Shown here: positions 22,972 through 33,319 of the stretch, one piece after another | Position numbering within the stretch: position 1 is the first letter of the stretch | Layout: each line of letters opens with the position of its first letter | Assembly: GCF_004210375.1 (NCBI RefSeq) | Contig: NC_134829.1 | Coordinates: 25,250,034 to 25,314,033, forward strand | DNA from: Tachypleus tridentatus | Taxonomy: Eukaryota; Arthropoda; Merostomata; Xiphosura; Limulidae | Direction of reading: 5' to 3' | Length of the DNA stretch: 64,000 nucleotides | The notes under the pieces: model-generated | Databases searched by the model: none | What the model was told of the DNA's origin: nothing | Seen by the model: the letters and a program-made list of their open reading frames with translations, nothing else | Position numbers and translations under genes: made by a program

Positions 22972-23160
22972 GACGTAAATCAGAAAAGTGACTTTTTTAA
23001 GGATATAAATTACAAAACATAATTCTATAGACAAATTATAAAAGAGGTTTTCTAGCGACGTAATTCACAATTTTTTTTAGAGACGTAAATTACAAAAGAG
23101 TTTTATGGGAACGTAAATTCAAAAAAAAATTTTCTAAGAACGTAAATTATAAGAGGGAGT
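22972..23160 (+). repeat. degenerate ~35-40-bp repeat, ~5 copies
   Basis: Recurring GACGTAAATTACAAAAGAGG-TTTTCTA with unit-to-unit changes. Confidence 0.65.
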
Positions 23161-23509
23161 TGTTTTAGTGACATCTTAGACGTGTACCAAAAAAAGAAGA
23201 AAAAAGAAACGGAGGTAAGCGAAAACTATTTACTGAATTTTCTCAAGTTCTGACAATTCAGAAAAGATATACAATAAAGAAGGTACTTAAACGTAATGAC
23301 CGGAAGTTCTTCTGTGATATATTTGAATAGAGGAGCTTCAATATTTTTATTGAAAATGTAAGCCATTTGTTTCTTTTCTACTGCCAGAAATAAGGCTGAG
23401 TTATGGCTGAAATTTATTTATAACAACAACAACAAAAAGGATAACAGAATAAGGTACTCGAGCGGGATTATCAAAAAAACCCTTTCGAAACCTTTATTAT
23501 ATCTATATA

Positions 23510-23635
23510 TGTAAAAAGGATGACCGAAGAAGGTCGAAACGTTGTTCGCTCCTCTACATAGTGCTTTCTCTACCCATACCAGCCGTTTTTACATACATAT
23601 TTTTCTCTACAAGTGGGTTTTATCGTCATCATTTT
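23510..23635 (-). repeat. dispersed repeat with CGTTTCGACCTTCTTCGG core
   Basis: GATGACCGAAGAAGGTCGAA then ACGTTGTTCGCTCCTC and ATTTTTCTCTACAAGTGGGT; minus-strand relative of the 5940-6078 copy. Confidence 0.8.
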
Positions 23636-23721
23636 ATTATATCTCTCCATTCCCCCGTGTTTATTACATTCATGGCATTTTTTTAGTCGTTTAGGTGACT
23701 AATCTAAGACTCACCCCTCTC

Positions 23722-23809
23722 ATCTCCGGTAGCTCAACATTACACCTGAAGGATAACGACGCTAAAAATCGGGTTTCGATATCCGTAGTGGGCACAGAAA
23801 AGATAGCTG
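23722..23809 (+). mobile_element. SINE-B copy
   Basis: TCCGGTAGCTCAACATTACA, CGACGCTAAAAATCGGGTTT, CGATATCCGTAGTGGGCACA. Confidence 0.75.
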
Positions 23810-23850
23810 AAATCGTAAAAGTCTGAAACAATTTCCGGAGGACTCCTGTT

Positions 23851-24050
23851 GTATTTGTTGAGGTATCTTTCACGTCATTGTCAGTTCTCTGTACTTGTTG
23901 GAGTACCTTTCACGTCACTGTCACTTCTCTATATTTTTTGAAGTACCTTTCACGTCACTGTCAATTCTCTGTATTTGTTGGAGTATTTTTCACGTCACTC
24001 TCAGTTCTGTGTATTTGTTGGAGTATCTTTCACGTTGCTGTCAGTTCTCT
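23851..24050 (+). repeat. 40-bp tandem repeat, 5.0 copies, CRE-like cores
   Basis: Five exact-length 40-base units of the form GTATTTGTTG-GAGTATCTTT-CACGTCACTG-TCAGTTCTCT. Units 1-4 keep TCACGTCA; unit 5 has TCACGTTG. The array lies about 550-750 bases upstream of the TATA box of the secreted peptide gene. Confidence 0.9.
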
Positions 24051-24604
24051 GTGAATTGATAAGCAGATCAAGAGCATGACACAAAAAGAAAACGTCCATT
24101 AGAATAATTAAATAAATAAAAATCCTTCGAAGAAATGAGCGAAGAACCAATCGCTAAATTTGGCAAATATTTTAAAAATTAAGTGCACGAAAATAAAACC
24201 CAAAACAGTAATTTGCGAAAAGATTTAAAATTCATCTTTCGTAATACTAAAGCTTTGTACGTAATAATTTTTAAGTTTCTAGCGTTTGTTTTAAAAGAAA
24301 ATATTACATGCATTTCATGAAAAACCCTAATTTATCACTATATAGTTTTGGTCAACAGCGTATAGCACAGGTTCACTGCACTTCGGCTGTGGATCAGTTA
24401 CTATGTCAACTCATGCAGAACAGTAACAGGTGATTCAAGGGAAAACAGAAATTTAGGTACCATCCAAACAGAGTCTAACTGGGCCAATATCTGCTAATCC
24501 TATTAGTGCTTGAACCAAACTACATGTTCTCCACGTCTCTCTGTACCAGTAGCCAAACATGTCGTTTTTAGTTTTGCTATTCAAAATAGGTCAAGTATAC
24601 AATG

Positions 24605-24612
24605 TATATAAA
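24605..24612 (+). promoter_or_regulatory. TATA box of the secreted peptide gene
   Basis: TATATAAA. At the usual 25-30 base spacing, transcription would start near 24635, about 28 bases before the ATG. The inference rests on position and match only. Confidence 0.5.
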
Positions 24613-24662
24613 CAAAAATTTACGATACAGCTCTACGGGATCCTTCTTACACCATTCTGAAG

Positions 24663-24686
24663 ATGGCGACTCGCATATACCAACAC
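24663..24686 (+). CDS. secreted peptide exon 1
   Basis: Eight codons from ATG to a CAC|GTAAGT donor. The start lies 51 bases after a TATATAAA box, so the 5' leader would be only about 25-30 bases. Confidence 0.7.
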
Positions 24687-25685
24687 GTAAGTTTGGATAT
24701 TGAACCAATGGAGAATTGAATATCTCTATCAGTTACTAAAGTATTGAGTCATATTTGAATGTAACGACATTAAGGACTATTTATATTATATATGTTATTC
24801 AAGCTTCTGTTTTTGTTTTTATTAATATACTTTATCAGTACTCAAGCTCATTACTGTTCCTGGATTCTACATTCTCTGTCAGTAATGATGGTTAACACTG
24901 TTCTTGGCTTCTACATTTTCTGTCAGTAACGATGGTTAACACTGTTCTTGGCTTCTACATTCTCTGTCAGTAATGATGGTTAACACTGTTCCTAGCATCT
25001 ACATTCTCTATCAATAGTGATGGTTAACACTGCTCCTGGCTTTTACATTTTCTGTCAGTAATGAAGGTTAACACTGATGAAACTTTGTAGAATGGACAGC
25101 AACTGCCTGTTGTGCAGACAAAAGTGTAGAGGACGACGTTTCGAAAGGCGAAAGATTTCGAAACGTCGTCCTCTACCATTGTGTCTCTACAACAGGCTGT
25201 TGCCGTTCATTGTACAAAATTTCATCACGAATAATCCGCCTAAACAGTCTATCAAAGATTAACACTGTTTCTGCTCTCGACATTTTCTCGTTCAGTAATA
25301 ATGGTTAACACTGTTCCTGTTTTCTACATTTTATTTTAGTGTTAATGGTTATCACTGTTTATATCATACATTTCTTTAGATTTTAAACGCAATTTGTAGC
25401 CTATCCCTATTTACATAGCATTTGTCAGAATTAATGACAGGCGTAATCGAATGTTATATTATTTATATCACGTTGTTTTATCTTTCCTTATAATAGGTTT
25501 TACTTGTGGCAGTTTGTGTTCTTTTGGTCTATACAGCCTCTACCAACGCTGAAGGTTATGGAAATGATGTTAGTATCAAAGTTTATAGAGGACCTTCCAA
25601 AGGTTATGGATACCACGCTTTCGCTCCATTTGGGTATCACGTCAGACTTCCAGCTGATTCACATGGTTATGGAGGTTATCATTAA
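24663..25685 (+). CDS. short secreted Gly/Tyr/His-rich peptide (two exons, 70 aa)
   Basis: Exon 1 (24663-24686) encodes MATRIYQH and is followed by donor GTAAGT. Exon 2 (25497-25685) follows acceptor TTATAATAG and runs to TAA in the same phase. The 70-residue product begins with a signal peptide (residues 1-26, hydrophobic core VLLVAVCVLLVY, likely cut after STNA). A 44-residue mature part follows with nine Gly, seven Tyr, four His and no Cys, including GYG, GYGYH, FGYH and a C-terminal GYGGYH. A phase-0 intron splitting the signal peptide after a tiny first exon is typical of arthropod cuticular and related secreted-peptide genes. The product may be a structural cuticle peptide or a Gly/Tyr-rich antimicrobial or neuropeptide-like peptide; the sequence does not decide. 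I do not recognise a named family. A TATA box precedes it and ATTAAA follows it. Confidence 0.75.
24845..25345 (+). repeat. 44-bp minisatellite in the secreted peptide intron
   Basis: About eight diverged copies of a ~44-base unit built around TCTGTCAGTAATGATGGTTA followed by ACACTGTTCCTGGCTTCTAC. They run from 24845 to 25075 and again from about 25258 to 25345. The break is the fold-back element at 25076-25227 and its flank. Confidence 0.85.
25076..25227. repeat. fold-back inverted repeat (~70-bp arms)
   Basis: The left arm (25076-25145) and the reverse complement of the right arm (25157-25227) agree at roughly 80-85% of positions. Both end inward in GTAGAGGACGACGTTTCGAA, with a loop of about 11 bases. 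The element sits inside the 44-bp minisatellite in the secreted peptide intron. It looks like a fold-back or MITE insertion and would form a strong hairpin in the pre-mRNA. Confidence 0.85.
25497..25685 (+). CDS. secreted peptide exon 2 (signal core and mature peptide)
   Basis: Sixty-two codons plus TAA. The frame begins with the hydrophobic signal core and ends in DSHGYGGYH. A T-rich tract and TAATAG precede it as acceptor. The frame is open throughout and has no competing start. Confidence 0.78.
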   Translation, partial: VLLVAVCVLLVYTASTNAEGYGNDVSIKVYRGPSKGYGYHAFAPFGYHVRLPADSHGYGGYH

Positions 25686-25718
25686 AGGTTAGGCTTGTTA
25701 CTCAGTGATGTAAAATGT

Positions 25719-25724
25719 ATTAAA
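25719..25724 (+). promoter_or_regulatory. possible poly(A) signal (ATTAAA)
   Basis: ATTAAA lies 34 bases after the stop codon of the secreted peptide. A canonical AATAAA also occurs at 25970-25975, so the 3' end is uncertain. Confidence 0.3.
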
Positions 25725-25759
25725 GTAACGTAATCGAATATAAAAGGAAGTTTAGAATT

Positions 25760-25819
25760 ACATGGTTATGTAAGAGACAGTATTGTATTACATGGTTATG
25801 TAACAGACAGTATTGTATT
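25760..25819 (+). repeat. 30-bp direct repeat, two copies
   Basis: Two copies of ACATGGTTATGTAAGAGACA plus GTATTGTATT, 30 bases apart, just after the secreted peptide stop codon. The ACATGGTTATG core also occurs in the coding exon (25671-25681, encoding HGYG). Confidence 0.8.
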
Positions 25820-25829
25820 AATTTTATGT

Positions 25830-27355
25830 TTATTCCATTTATTAGAATATATCACATATTTAGATGCATGATTCAGTGTTGGATAACAGCTTGCTGTCAA
25901 ATTCCTCTTCACATTGAAAAATATAGTAAAAATAGTGATTTTGATGGAATGTGATTTAAAACGTCACTGAATAAAAAATCAACTTATGTACATATAGCAC
26001 GAGAGAAGAGGAACACAGATACTTGGAAGAGAAACATCAGTGTTTAAAGAGATGTTGAAACAAAATATGACTTTCATCCATGTGATACATAGGATTAGCA
26101 GTGAACATATCACCTTGTCACTACTCAATATGAAGGAACTCTCTCCTGAAGATCCGTAGAAAATAATTTCTGCAAAAGATTTCGTTTTCTTACTGAATTG
26201 ACCATCAGTATTACGTCACCTGTTTGACTAAAATAAAGATATAAACTTTATCAGACCTAGCTTAACGTTACCTTTTCCTACTTTTACATTTAATAGTTAA
26301 AACTTAAAATATTAAAAGTTTCTATGAAATGTACTAAGTCTGCGTGACCCAAATTAATAAAATTTGTTAATATATATATATATAGATTCTAATATAAGTC
26401 CTTGGATGATTAGAAGGTATAATTTTCTCATCCTATTTAGAACAGTCTGCGGACTGTTCTAACTGTTTTTGTTAAGATTTACTTGTTTTGTTGTTGTTGA
26501 TAAATTAATAAAGCGTGTTACTGATGAAAACTCCCTATTTTTATATGACTTAAAACAGCTGCATTAAAAAAAACCTTGATAAATCTGGTTAACCTTAATG
26601 CTCTCTTACAAAGCAGGTTTTTGAAATCAAACAAGCAGTTTCTCTTACTTCTGCTATGAACAGTTGAACCAATGAAACCATATCGAATTTCTTGTAAAGA
26701 GATCAATATCGCCTGTTAAATGGTTCTACAGTTTAATCATATGTCTGTTGAAAAACTAGAAGGCATGAGATATTGGATATCGTGATGGGCACCCAGAAAC
26801 AAGACAAACTAAATCTAAACATTAGAACTGTTAAAAGCGCAAAAAGTAGTTATTTCAAAGTCATAAATGACCATATGTTTCTAATATCTAATTTAGTAGG
26901 TATCTGAAGGCGTCGTTTCAAATGATCTGGCTCTTAGAACGAATATAATATTTTCGAACTGATGTTTCCAGTTGACATTAACTGTAATGGACTTTCCAAT
27001 ACGAACAAACAAACACAAAGCATTTTGCGTACCTTCGACTAATAGTTACAGCTGTTGATTTTTACTGAAAATATATCTCCACTGAAGAACTAACGACTAA
27101 GTTTTGCTTACTAAACATAATAATCAGAAATACTGTATGAACATAAATTTTAAGGGCTTTTGTAACCCCTGTTTTTTTAAAACTGATTGTATCCCGGTTT
27201 ATAAGCAAAACGTCATCAAAGTACTGAATAAAGGAGGAAAACAGTTGAGAAGACGATACAATAGCTAAGTATTCACAAATATTATAACTAACTTTCAAAC
27301 TATCGCAAAAAAAAGAAGCCAGATGTCTATCAGATTTCTCGAAATGATATTTTTT
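25830..27355. other. no gene recognised
   Basis: Downstream of the secreted peptide gene. Open frames on the minus strand (26518-26706, 27062-27379) have no recognisable domains. Confidence 0.5.
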
Positions 27356-27357
27356 GT

Positions 27358-27462
27358 AGTTAAGCACGATGTTATACAATAGTCTGTGCTCTGTGCATCA
27401 CGAGTATCGAAACCCGGCTTCTAGCGATCCATATTCACAAACATACTGCTGTGCTACAGGAC
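27358..27462 (-). mobile_element. SINE-B copy
   Basis: GTTAAGCACGATGTTATACA, CACGAGTATCGAAACCCGGC, ACATACTGCTGTGCTACAGG in minus orientation. Confidence 0.85.
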
Positions 27463-27736
27463 GAATTCTAGAAACAGCTAGTAAAGAACAAATAGAATGC
27501 AATTCTTAAAGCAAAACAAAAAGTGGCCACCTAACTTGACTTTCTTAAAATTAAAATCTAAGTTCACATATTTTATTAAGATTTACCTTGAACGGCCAAA
27601 TCACATATCAGTTAAAGGTATGAAAGGAAATGTGTCATTATTCTTATAAATCATATCTTAGTTGCAATTAAAAAATAGATTATTATTTGGAAGTCGAATG
27701 AAACGTAAATTTAATTAGTAAAGTTTGATTTGTTTG

Positions 27737-27842
27737 TTATTAAGCACAAAGCTACACAAAGGGCTATCTGAGCTTTGCCCACCATGGATATTGAAACCAG
27801 ATTTCTAGCAGTATAAGTCCGCAGACATAACATTATGCCTCT
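27737..27842 (-). mobile_element. SINE-B copy
   Basis: TTATTAAGCACAAAGCTACA, CACCATGGATATTGAAACCA, GCAGTATAAGTCCGCAGACA in minus orientation. Confidence 0.85.
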
Positions 27843-28074
27843 GAATGGTTGAAGAGCTTAAACAGTTATTTCTGCCATGGTTGCATAAAATTACTACTTC
27901 AAATGACGTCTTTTTGTGGATAGCAGTGGACATTCCTTACTCGAGATAATTTTTGCATTTTCGTTTCTCAATCGTTTCCAGACAGTTCCCCTTCCTCATA
28001 TTTGTAATACTTGACACAACCCAACCCATACTGGCAAAAAAAAACAACTGGTATGCAACAATCACTAAAATATC

Positions 28075-28250
28075 AAGGTTACAGACTCGCAATCTGCAGG
28101 GCATAGATTTGAATCTCTGTCACCATAGATGCTTGATCTTTCAATCAAGGGGTTGATAATGTACATTCAATCTCACAATATGTTGGTAAAAGAGTGGTCC
28201 AAGATCTGATAGTGAGTAACGTTGACCAGCAACATGGCCAAATTTGTCAC
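28075..28250 (+). mobile_element. SINE-A copy, strongly diverged
   Basis: CAGACTCGCAATCTGCAGGG, TTTGAATCTCTGTCACCATA, TTGATCTTTCAATCAAGG and TTGGTAAAAGAGTGGTCCAA follow the SINE-A order. Confidence 0.65.
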
Positions 28251-28324
28251 CAGACAAATGGTGAAAAACAGAAAAAAAAATCGAAAAATGTCTATATCAT
28301 TGTTTAAAACCTGCAGTAAGGTAT

Positions 28325-28780
28325 CTCTGTACTAAATTCCATGTAAATTGGTTGGCAAACATATAAGTGGTTCATGGAAACCCCAGATTTTGCTTTCCTT
28401 TCTGAAAAGTTGAACAAAAGAAAAAAAAATCCAAAACCGTTTATACATTTCTGTTTCGAATTGTAAGAAACTATATTTGTACCAAATCCCATGTAAATAG
28501 CCCCAAAACAACAGGGTAATTGTCAAAAGACCCAATAAATATTATTTTTGTGGCATCTTGTACCACCTATAACTTATAAAAATAAAATCCACCATTTCTG
28601 CTTATCAATGTAAAAATAACTTTTTACCAAATCCCATGTAAATTGGTCAAACACAAATCCCTAAAATTATGTTGTTGTTTTTTGTAGCTCTAACACCCCA
28701 GAAAGTTTCATTATGGGCAAATCCATCTTTTTTGTTTGTGTGTCAAAGTTATGGGTGATGAAAATTTATATTTCTGCCAC
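28325..28780 (+). repeat. ~147-bp periodic repeat, ~3 copies
   Basis: ACCAAATCCCATGTAAATTG (or a close variant) occurs at 28331, 28481 and 28626, spaced 150 and 145 bases. The text between units is only loosely similar. Confidence 0.55.
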
Positions 28781-28784
28781 GAAG

Positions 28785-30100
28785 AGACCAAAATTTTCCT
28801 TTCTAAGTCGGTTTTTACTTTTAACCACATAAAACCCTTGAAAAAGCCTAATTGATAAAGAAAATGTAAAAATGATCCAGGCATATCAGATTTCAAGTCA
28901 ATTCGTCAAGAAATGCAGGAACGACATTCAATTAAAAATTGTTCAGAGGATTGAAAAGGAACAAGAGAAAAACAGTATGTCTCTCTGAGACATTAATATG
29001 TTTTAATGAACTACCTATCTAAACAGACATGCATCTCAGTACAGAGTAGTGTAATTTTTATATTACATGTCGCTGTAGTATATTATATTTTTCCACACTT
29101 TTCATTTAAGATGTAATTTTTTTTCAAAATTATGTTATTATTAATAGTTCCCTAATTGAACACAATGGCGCTCAGGTTGATGACTAATTTTAACTTTCCT
29201 TAAGGGAGAACGGAAGAAGCCTGTTTGCTGGATTTTCTTAATGGACTAACAGCGTTGTTTCTAATTAGGAAACTTGAGTTATTATTGTCGACGAATCATA
29301 TGGACTTCCTCTTGATCTTTACTGCCTGTTGGCCAGCTGATACAACAACAACCAATCGTTATTTTCTTGTAGGCTTTTTGACACGCTTTTGGGCCTTGAG
29401 AAAGCAGATTTTACAGTGATCTTGACAAAAGATTTAGATATAATACCAAAGGATTTTCAGTTTGATACAGGTCTCACAACAATTGGCATATCTATCTGTT
29501 CCTCTTACTAAATTTTCCATTATTTTTGCAGTTGTGCTCAATTAAATGCTTGACAGAAGCCTTATGTATTTTCCATATAACTATTGCTTTTAGTGTTACA
29601 TTAAATTAAAAAGTTCAAATGACTTGTAAGTGTATGTCGAATTTAAAATTATTACTGTTCTAATGTTCACCTTTAGCGAGTGGAACTTAAAGTGTTGTCA
29701 CGTTTATTCAGTTGATGTTTTGCGATAGCATTGGCTAGCAGTAAGAGTGGACAGGTTTAGAGTGTAGCATTAGCTCCATGACTTTCTGTACATTTCGTTT
29801 TAAATTAAGAAATTAAAACGCATATAATATTAAAATTTAAATTATTAACTATGTTTTGATGTCAATTTCATTGACGTAAGTAGTAAAAATGTTATTGAAC
29901 AAAATTTTGAAAATAACACTCCAGAACGTCGTGACACGTGCACTTTAACCTACTAGGGGTGAAAGGGTTGAACTTTTTTGTTTCAAGCTTCATTGATGAA
30001 ATCGTTGTGAGGTCTTGAATTTCTCTTAGAGTATTTATATAGCTTAAAGTAATGTGACGTATAGCTTAGAGTGCATTTTCAGTTAGCTTTTACTTTAGCT
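28785..30100. other. no feature recognised
   Basis: AT-rich spacer with only short, unremarkable open frames. The gap 30173-31340 is the same apart from a short TA run near 31048. Confidence 0.5.
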
Positions 30101-30101
30101 T

Positions 30102-30172
30102 TTACCGGGTTTCGATACTCGTGATGGGTAGAGCACAGATAGCCCATCGTGTAACTTTATGCTTAATTCCAA
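30102..30172 (+). mobile_element. SINE-B 3' half
   Basis: CCGGGTTTCGATACTCGTGA, GAGCACAGATAGCCCATCGT, ACTTTATGCTTAATTCC; head missing. Confidence 0.8.
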
Positions 30173-31340
30173 ATAATCAATCAACCAATTGATTTTGTAT
30201 TAAAAGCATCTTCAGTTAGTCACTTACAAACGTATAATCACTTGTTCAAGATTTTATTATTTAGTATTTTACGTCAGAATGTATTGTTCATTTGTACTGT
30301 TAATTGTTAAAATTGTCGCAACTCTAGAAAATTCAAATTCCGAGAACACCCAGTTATTGACAAGCCTAAATTTTCTACTTTGTTAGTTGTCGGAGAAATA
30401 CTAAACTGTCTTCCCTATTAGTGAAAAGCGTGTGCCCATTTTATTAGACCAAAGCAGTTACATCCAGGGTTTGATAAACGACTTACAACACCAAATGGAA
30501 GAAGACTTTGTCCAAAAACATTCGAACTTAAAACAACAAGACACCAGTCAAACAAACACACATATAGAAGTTTTGTTGGAAATGCCAGGAGGTAAAAGAA
30601 GTGGTTCGTTGGCCTTTTCATGTCCCCAGTTTGAAAATCACTGGCTTAGATAGTGGTAGTCAGAGTTTAAATAGGCAGAATACAGTACTACAGTCATTAT
30701 GAAAATAAGATAGACAAACATATGCAATCATCTGAAATCATGAATTCAGCATTTTTTCTTTTTTTGTGATAAATTGAAAGTTCTGACAAAAGTTAGCTAA
30801 ATGGTTATAATGAAACAAATTCCACAACGTCAGATGTTGTTGGAACATCTCTGCTTATTACTATTAACATGGAATTTCTAGTCCAAAAGCTTACAGAACA
30901 GAAAGGTGTTTTTCTAAAAGTACAAATTTCACAGTATATTACAAACATTTCGATAAATGTTAGATGTTGGTTATAATGGATTACATGATCGCTGATAGAG
31001 ACATTTATTGGACGTTATACATTCCCATGAAATACAACATTGAAAGATATATATATATATAACATTAAAATATATATCTAATATTAAAGGATGAATAGAA
31101 ATTCAATAAAAATGGCAGTGTTTATGATTTTTCAAGTTTTAGATCTGAGCCTTTTATATGTATACATCTATATCAAAATCCCGTTAAACCAAAATTATCA
31201 AAAACTAGTTATGCATATGTAACAATAGTAAAGCGATATATTAAAACAAACTGAAAGTAATATATACTTTAATTTACACCTATAAAAGAATACTTCATAT
31301 TAATCACACAATACTGCTTCATTGTTCTCTCTCTTGGAAT

Positions 31341-31391
31341 AGCCCTGCATGCCCAGTGGGTTAAGGCGTTCAACTTCTAATCCGAGGGTTC
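31341..31391 (+). mobile_element. SINE-A head fragment (inverted partner of next)
   Basis: GCCCTGCATGCCCAGTGGGT-TAAGGCGTTCAACTTCTAAT-CCGAGGG is the tRNA-like head in + orientation. It is fused at 31391 to the body of a minus-strand copy. Confidence 0.85.
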
Positions 31392-31610
31392 GTCCCTAAT
31401 TTAGCAGTGTAAGACTAGAGGGAAGGCAGCTAGTCATAACCACCCACCGCCAACTCTTGGGCTACTCTTTACCAACGAATAGTGGGATTGACCGTCACAT
31501 TATAACGCCACCACGGCTGAAAGGGCGAGCATGTTTGGTGGGATGGGGATTCGAACCCGCGACCCTCGGATTACGAGTCGAGTACCTTAACCACCTGGCC
31601 ATGTCGGGCT
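31391..31610 (-). mobile_element. SINE-A copy, 3'-truncated, fused head-out
   Basis: Minus-strand body and head from CGTCCCTAATTTAGCAGTGT to CTGGCCATGTCGGGCT. Together with 31341-31391 it has a head at each end, so the outer ends are inverted repeats. Confidence 0.88.
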
Positions 31611-31736
31611 TATCGATACCGGATTTTTTAGTCCTATAACCCCTCAGAACAAACGATAAACCGCCGGGAAGGGGAAATACTTTGAAAAATTCAGTTTTTT
31701 AATCAATAACAGATATACTTCCTATTTCTCTGTCTA

Positions 31737-32146
31737 TTAGGTTGAGGAAATAATTCGTGAGCGTTTTTAAATAATTTCATTCAAGCATTACATGCAAGAC
31801 TATACAATACTTCAATGCATGAACACATTACACCCAAAACATTTATTATGATACTTTATTTCATGTAATACCTAGGTATATAGTATGCATTGTTTTAAAC
31901 GAAATTGCATGAAATTAAATGCGAAGAGCAGATGGTGTCGAAAACGCTCGATTTTGTCCACTTGACATTCCATTTAATGAGCTGAAAATGAAAGCAAAAA
32001 TTAAAGACATATGAAAATCAAACACACCATCTATTAGAGCAAAAAATTATCTACCAAATGACATGAAATACTTTGCGAAAGCGTTTCATTTATGAATATA
32101 TTTTTTTAACTTGAAAAAAACGCTCACGAATTATTCCTCAACCCAA
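31737..32146. mobile_element. mariner-type MITE, 410 bp
   Basis: TA (31735-31736), then TTAGGTTGAGGAAATAATTC-GTGAGCG. The right end is CGCTCACGAATTATTCCTCA-ACCCAA followed by TA (32147-32148). The ~27-bp terminal repeats differ by about two changes. No transposase is inside, so it would depend on a mariner enzyme. Confidence 0.9.
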
Positions 32147-32867
32147 TAAATTAGAATGTTATATACTGTAAATATAAAAAAAAATGTCTTTATCTTCTGT
32201 TGTGCCGATTGAGCTGATTTTGATTACCATCAAATGTAAGCGAGTTTCGTAGTATAGTTTTTATTTCTCACATAAATTTTACAGTTGAATGAATGCTACT
32301 CGTATGACTTGGGAAATTATATTTGTTACTCGTCTGTGAAAAACTCTCACGTCACACAGGTAGCGGTACCAGTATGGGGGTGGATGGATATACAGCCGTT
32401 TCTATATCGTTGTTCTATAGTAATCATATACAATTTACAAAGTCCTGGAGATAATGTACTGCCCACACTTAAGCCTAATATGTGTTTAAAGGTTTAACTA
32501 TAAAAAATAAAAGGATGTTTGTAGAGTCATTGAGAAAAGGCTCTATAGCATTTATATCTATTTGTATGTTAATGCTTGCGTAGATGTCGTAGGTTACATA
32601 GATACGTGTTTGATCTAAGCCATTTTAATTCAAAACATTTTTCTCTACGTGTTCATTGCGTGATGGTTTCATTAGATCTACAAATCTACAATAAAGTTAC
32701 ACAGTGAAAGTTATGTTAATTAAAGAAAAATTATAGAAGCTGTAATGATAAAAAAATGTATACAAGAGCAGAGATAAATGAAACTGATGTTAATTTATAT
32801 TTATTATGAAGACAACTTTCAAAACCTGTAAGGTTTTGTGCTGTTTAAGTTTTTGTTTATTTGTTTG

Positions 32868-32960
32868 TAGTTAAGTACATACCTACATAATGAGTTATCT
32901 ATGCTATGTCACCATGGATACCGAAACCCGTTTTCTATCATTACAAGTCTTCAAACTGAG
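32868..32960 (-). mobile_element. SINE-B copy, diverged
   Basis: AGTTAAGTACATACCTACAT, CACCATGGATACCGAAACCC, CATTACAAGTCTTC in minus orientation. Confidence 0.7.
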
Positions 32961-33002
32961 AAGCTCTCACTGAAGTTTGCTTTTGTAAAACAAAATATTA
33001 TT

Positions 33003-33085
33003 CGGCTATCTAGTGTGCCTACCGCAGATAATCGAACCCCAGATTAGTGTTTTGTAGACTTGTTACTGTCCCACCAGGGGACTAC
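33003..33085 (-). mobile_element. SINE-B/C-like copy, diverged
   Basis: GGCTATCTAGTGTGCCTACC, GATAATCGAACCCCAGATTA, CTGTCCCACCAGGGGAC. The CCCACCAGGGG end resembles the SINE-C head region. Confidence 0.5.
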
Positions 33086-33319
33086 TATTTAAGTTAATGT
33101 TTGGCCTTCGTATCTAAAGATGGCCACGAGAGTCGTAAAAACGTTGTACTGTAATTTTAGTAAAAAGTTATAACCCCATTCAAGTTTTTTTATTTTACCA
33201 TTGTGTATCGTAAACAACTGAAACAAATATTATTTTAACGTAACATACGGGTAGCATGCGATCATTTGGTTTTGCCTTCCTTTGACCCACACTTGAGACA
33301 ATTAAAGTTTTGAATTCAG

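Noticed and set aside
27062-27379. 105-codon minus-strand frame
   Set aside because: Phe/Ile/Lys-rich text typical of AT-rich chance frames; it overlaps a SINE-B at its 5' end.
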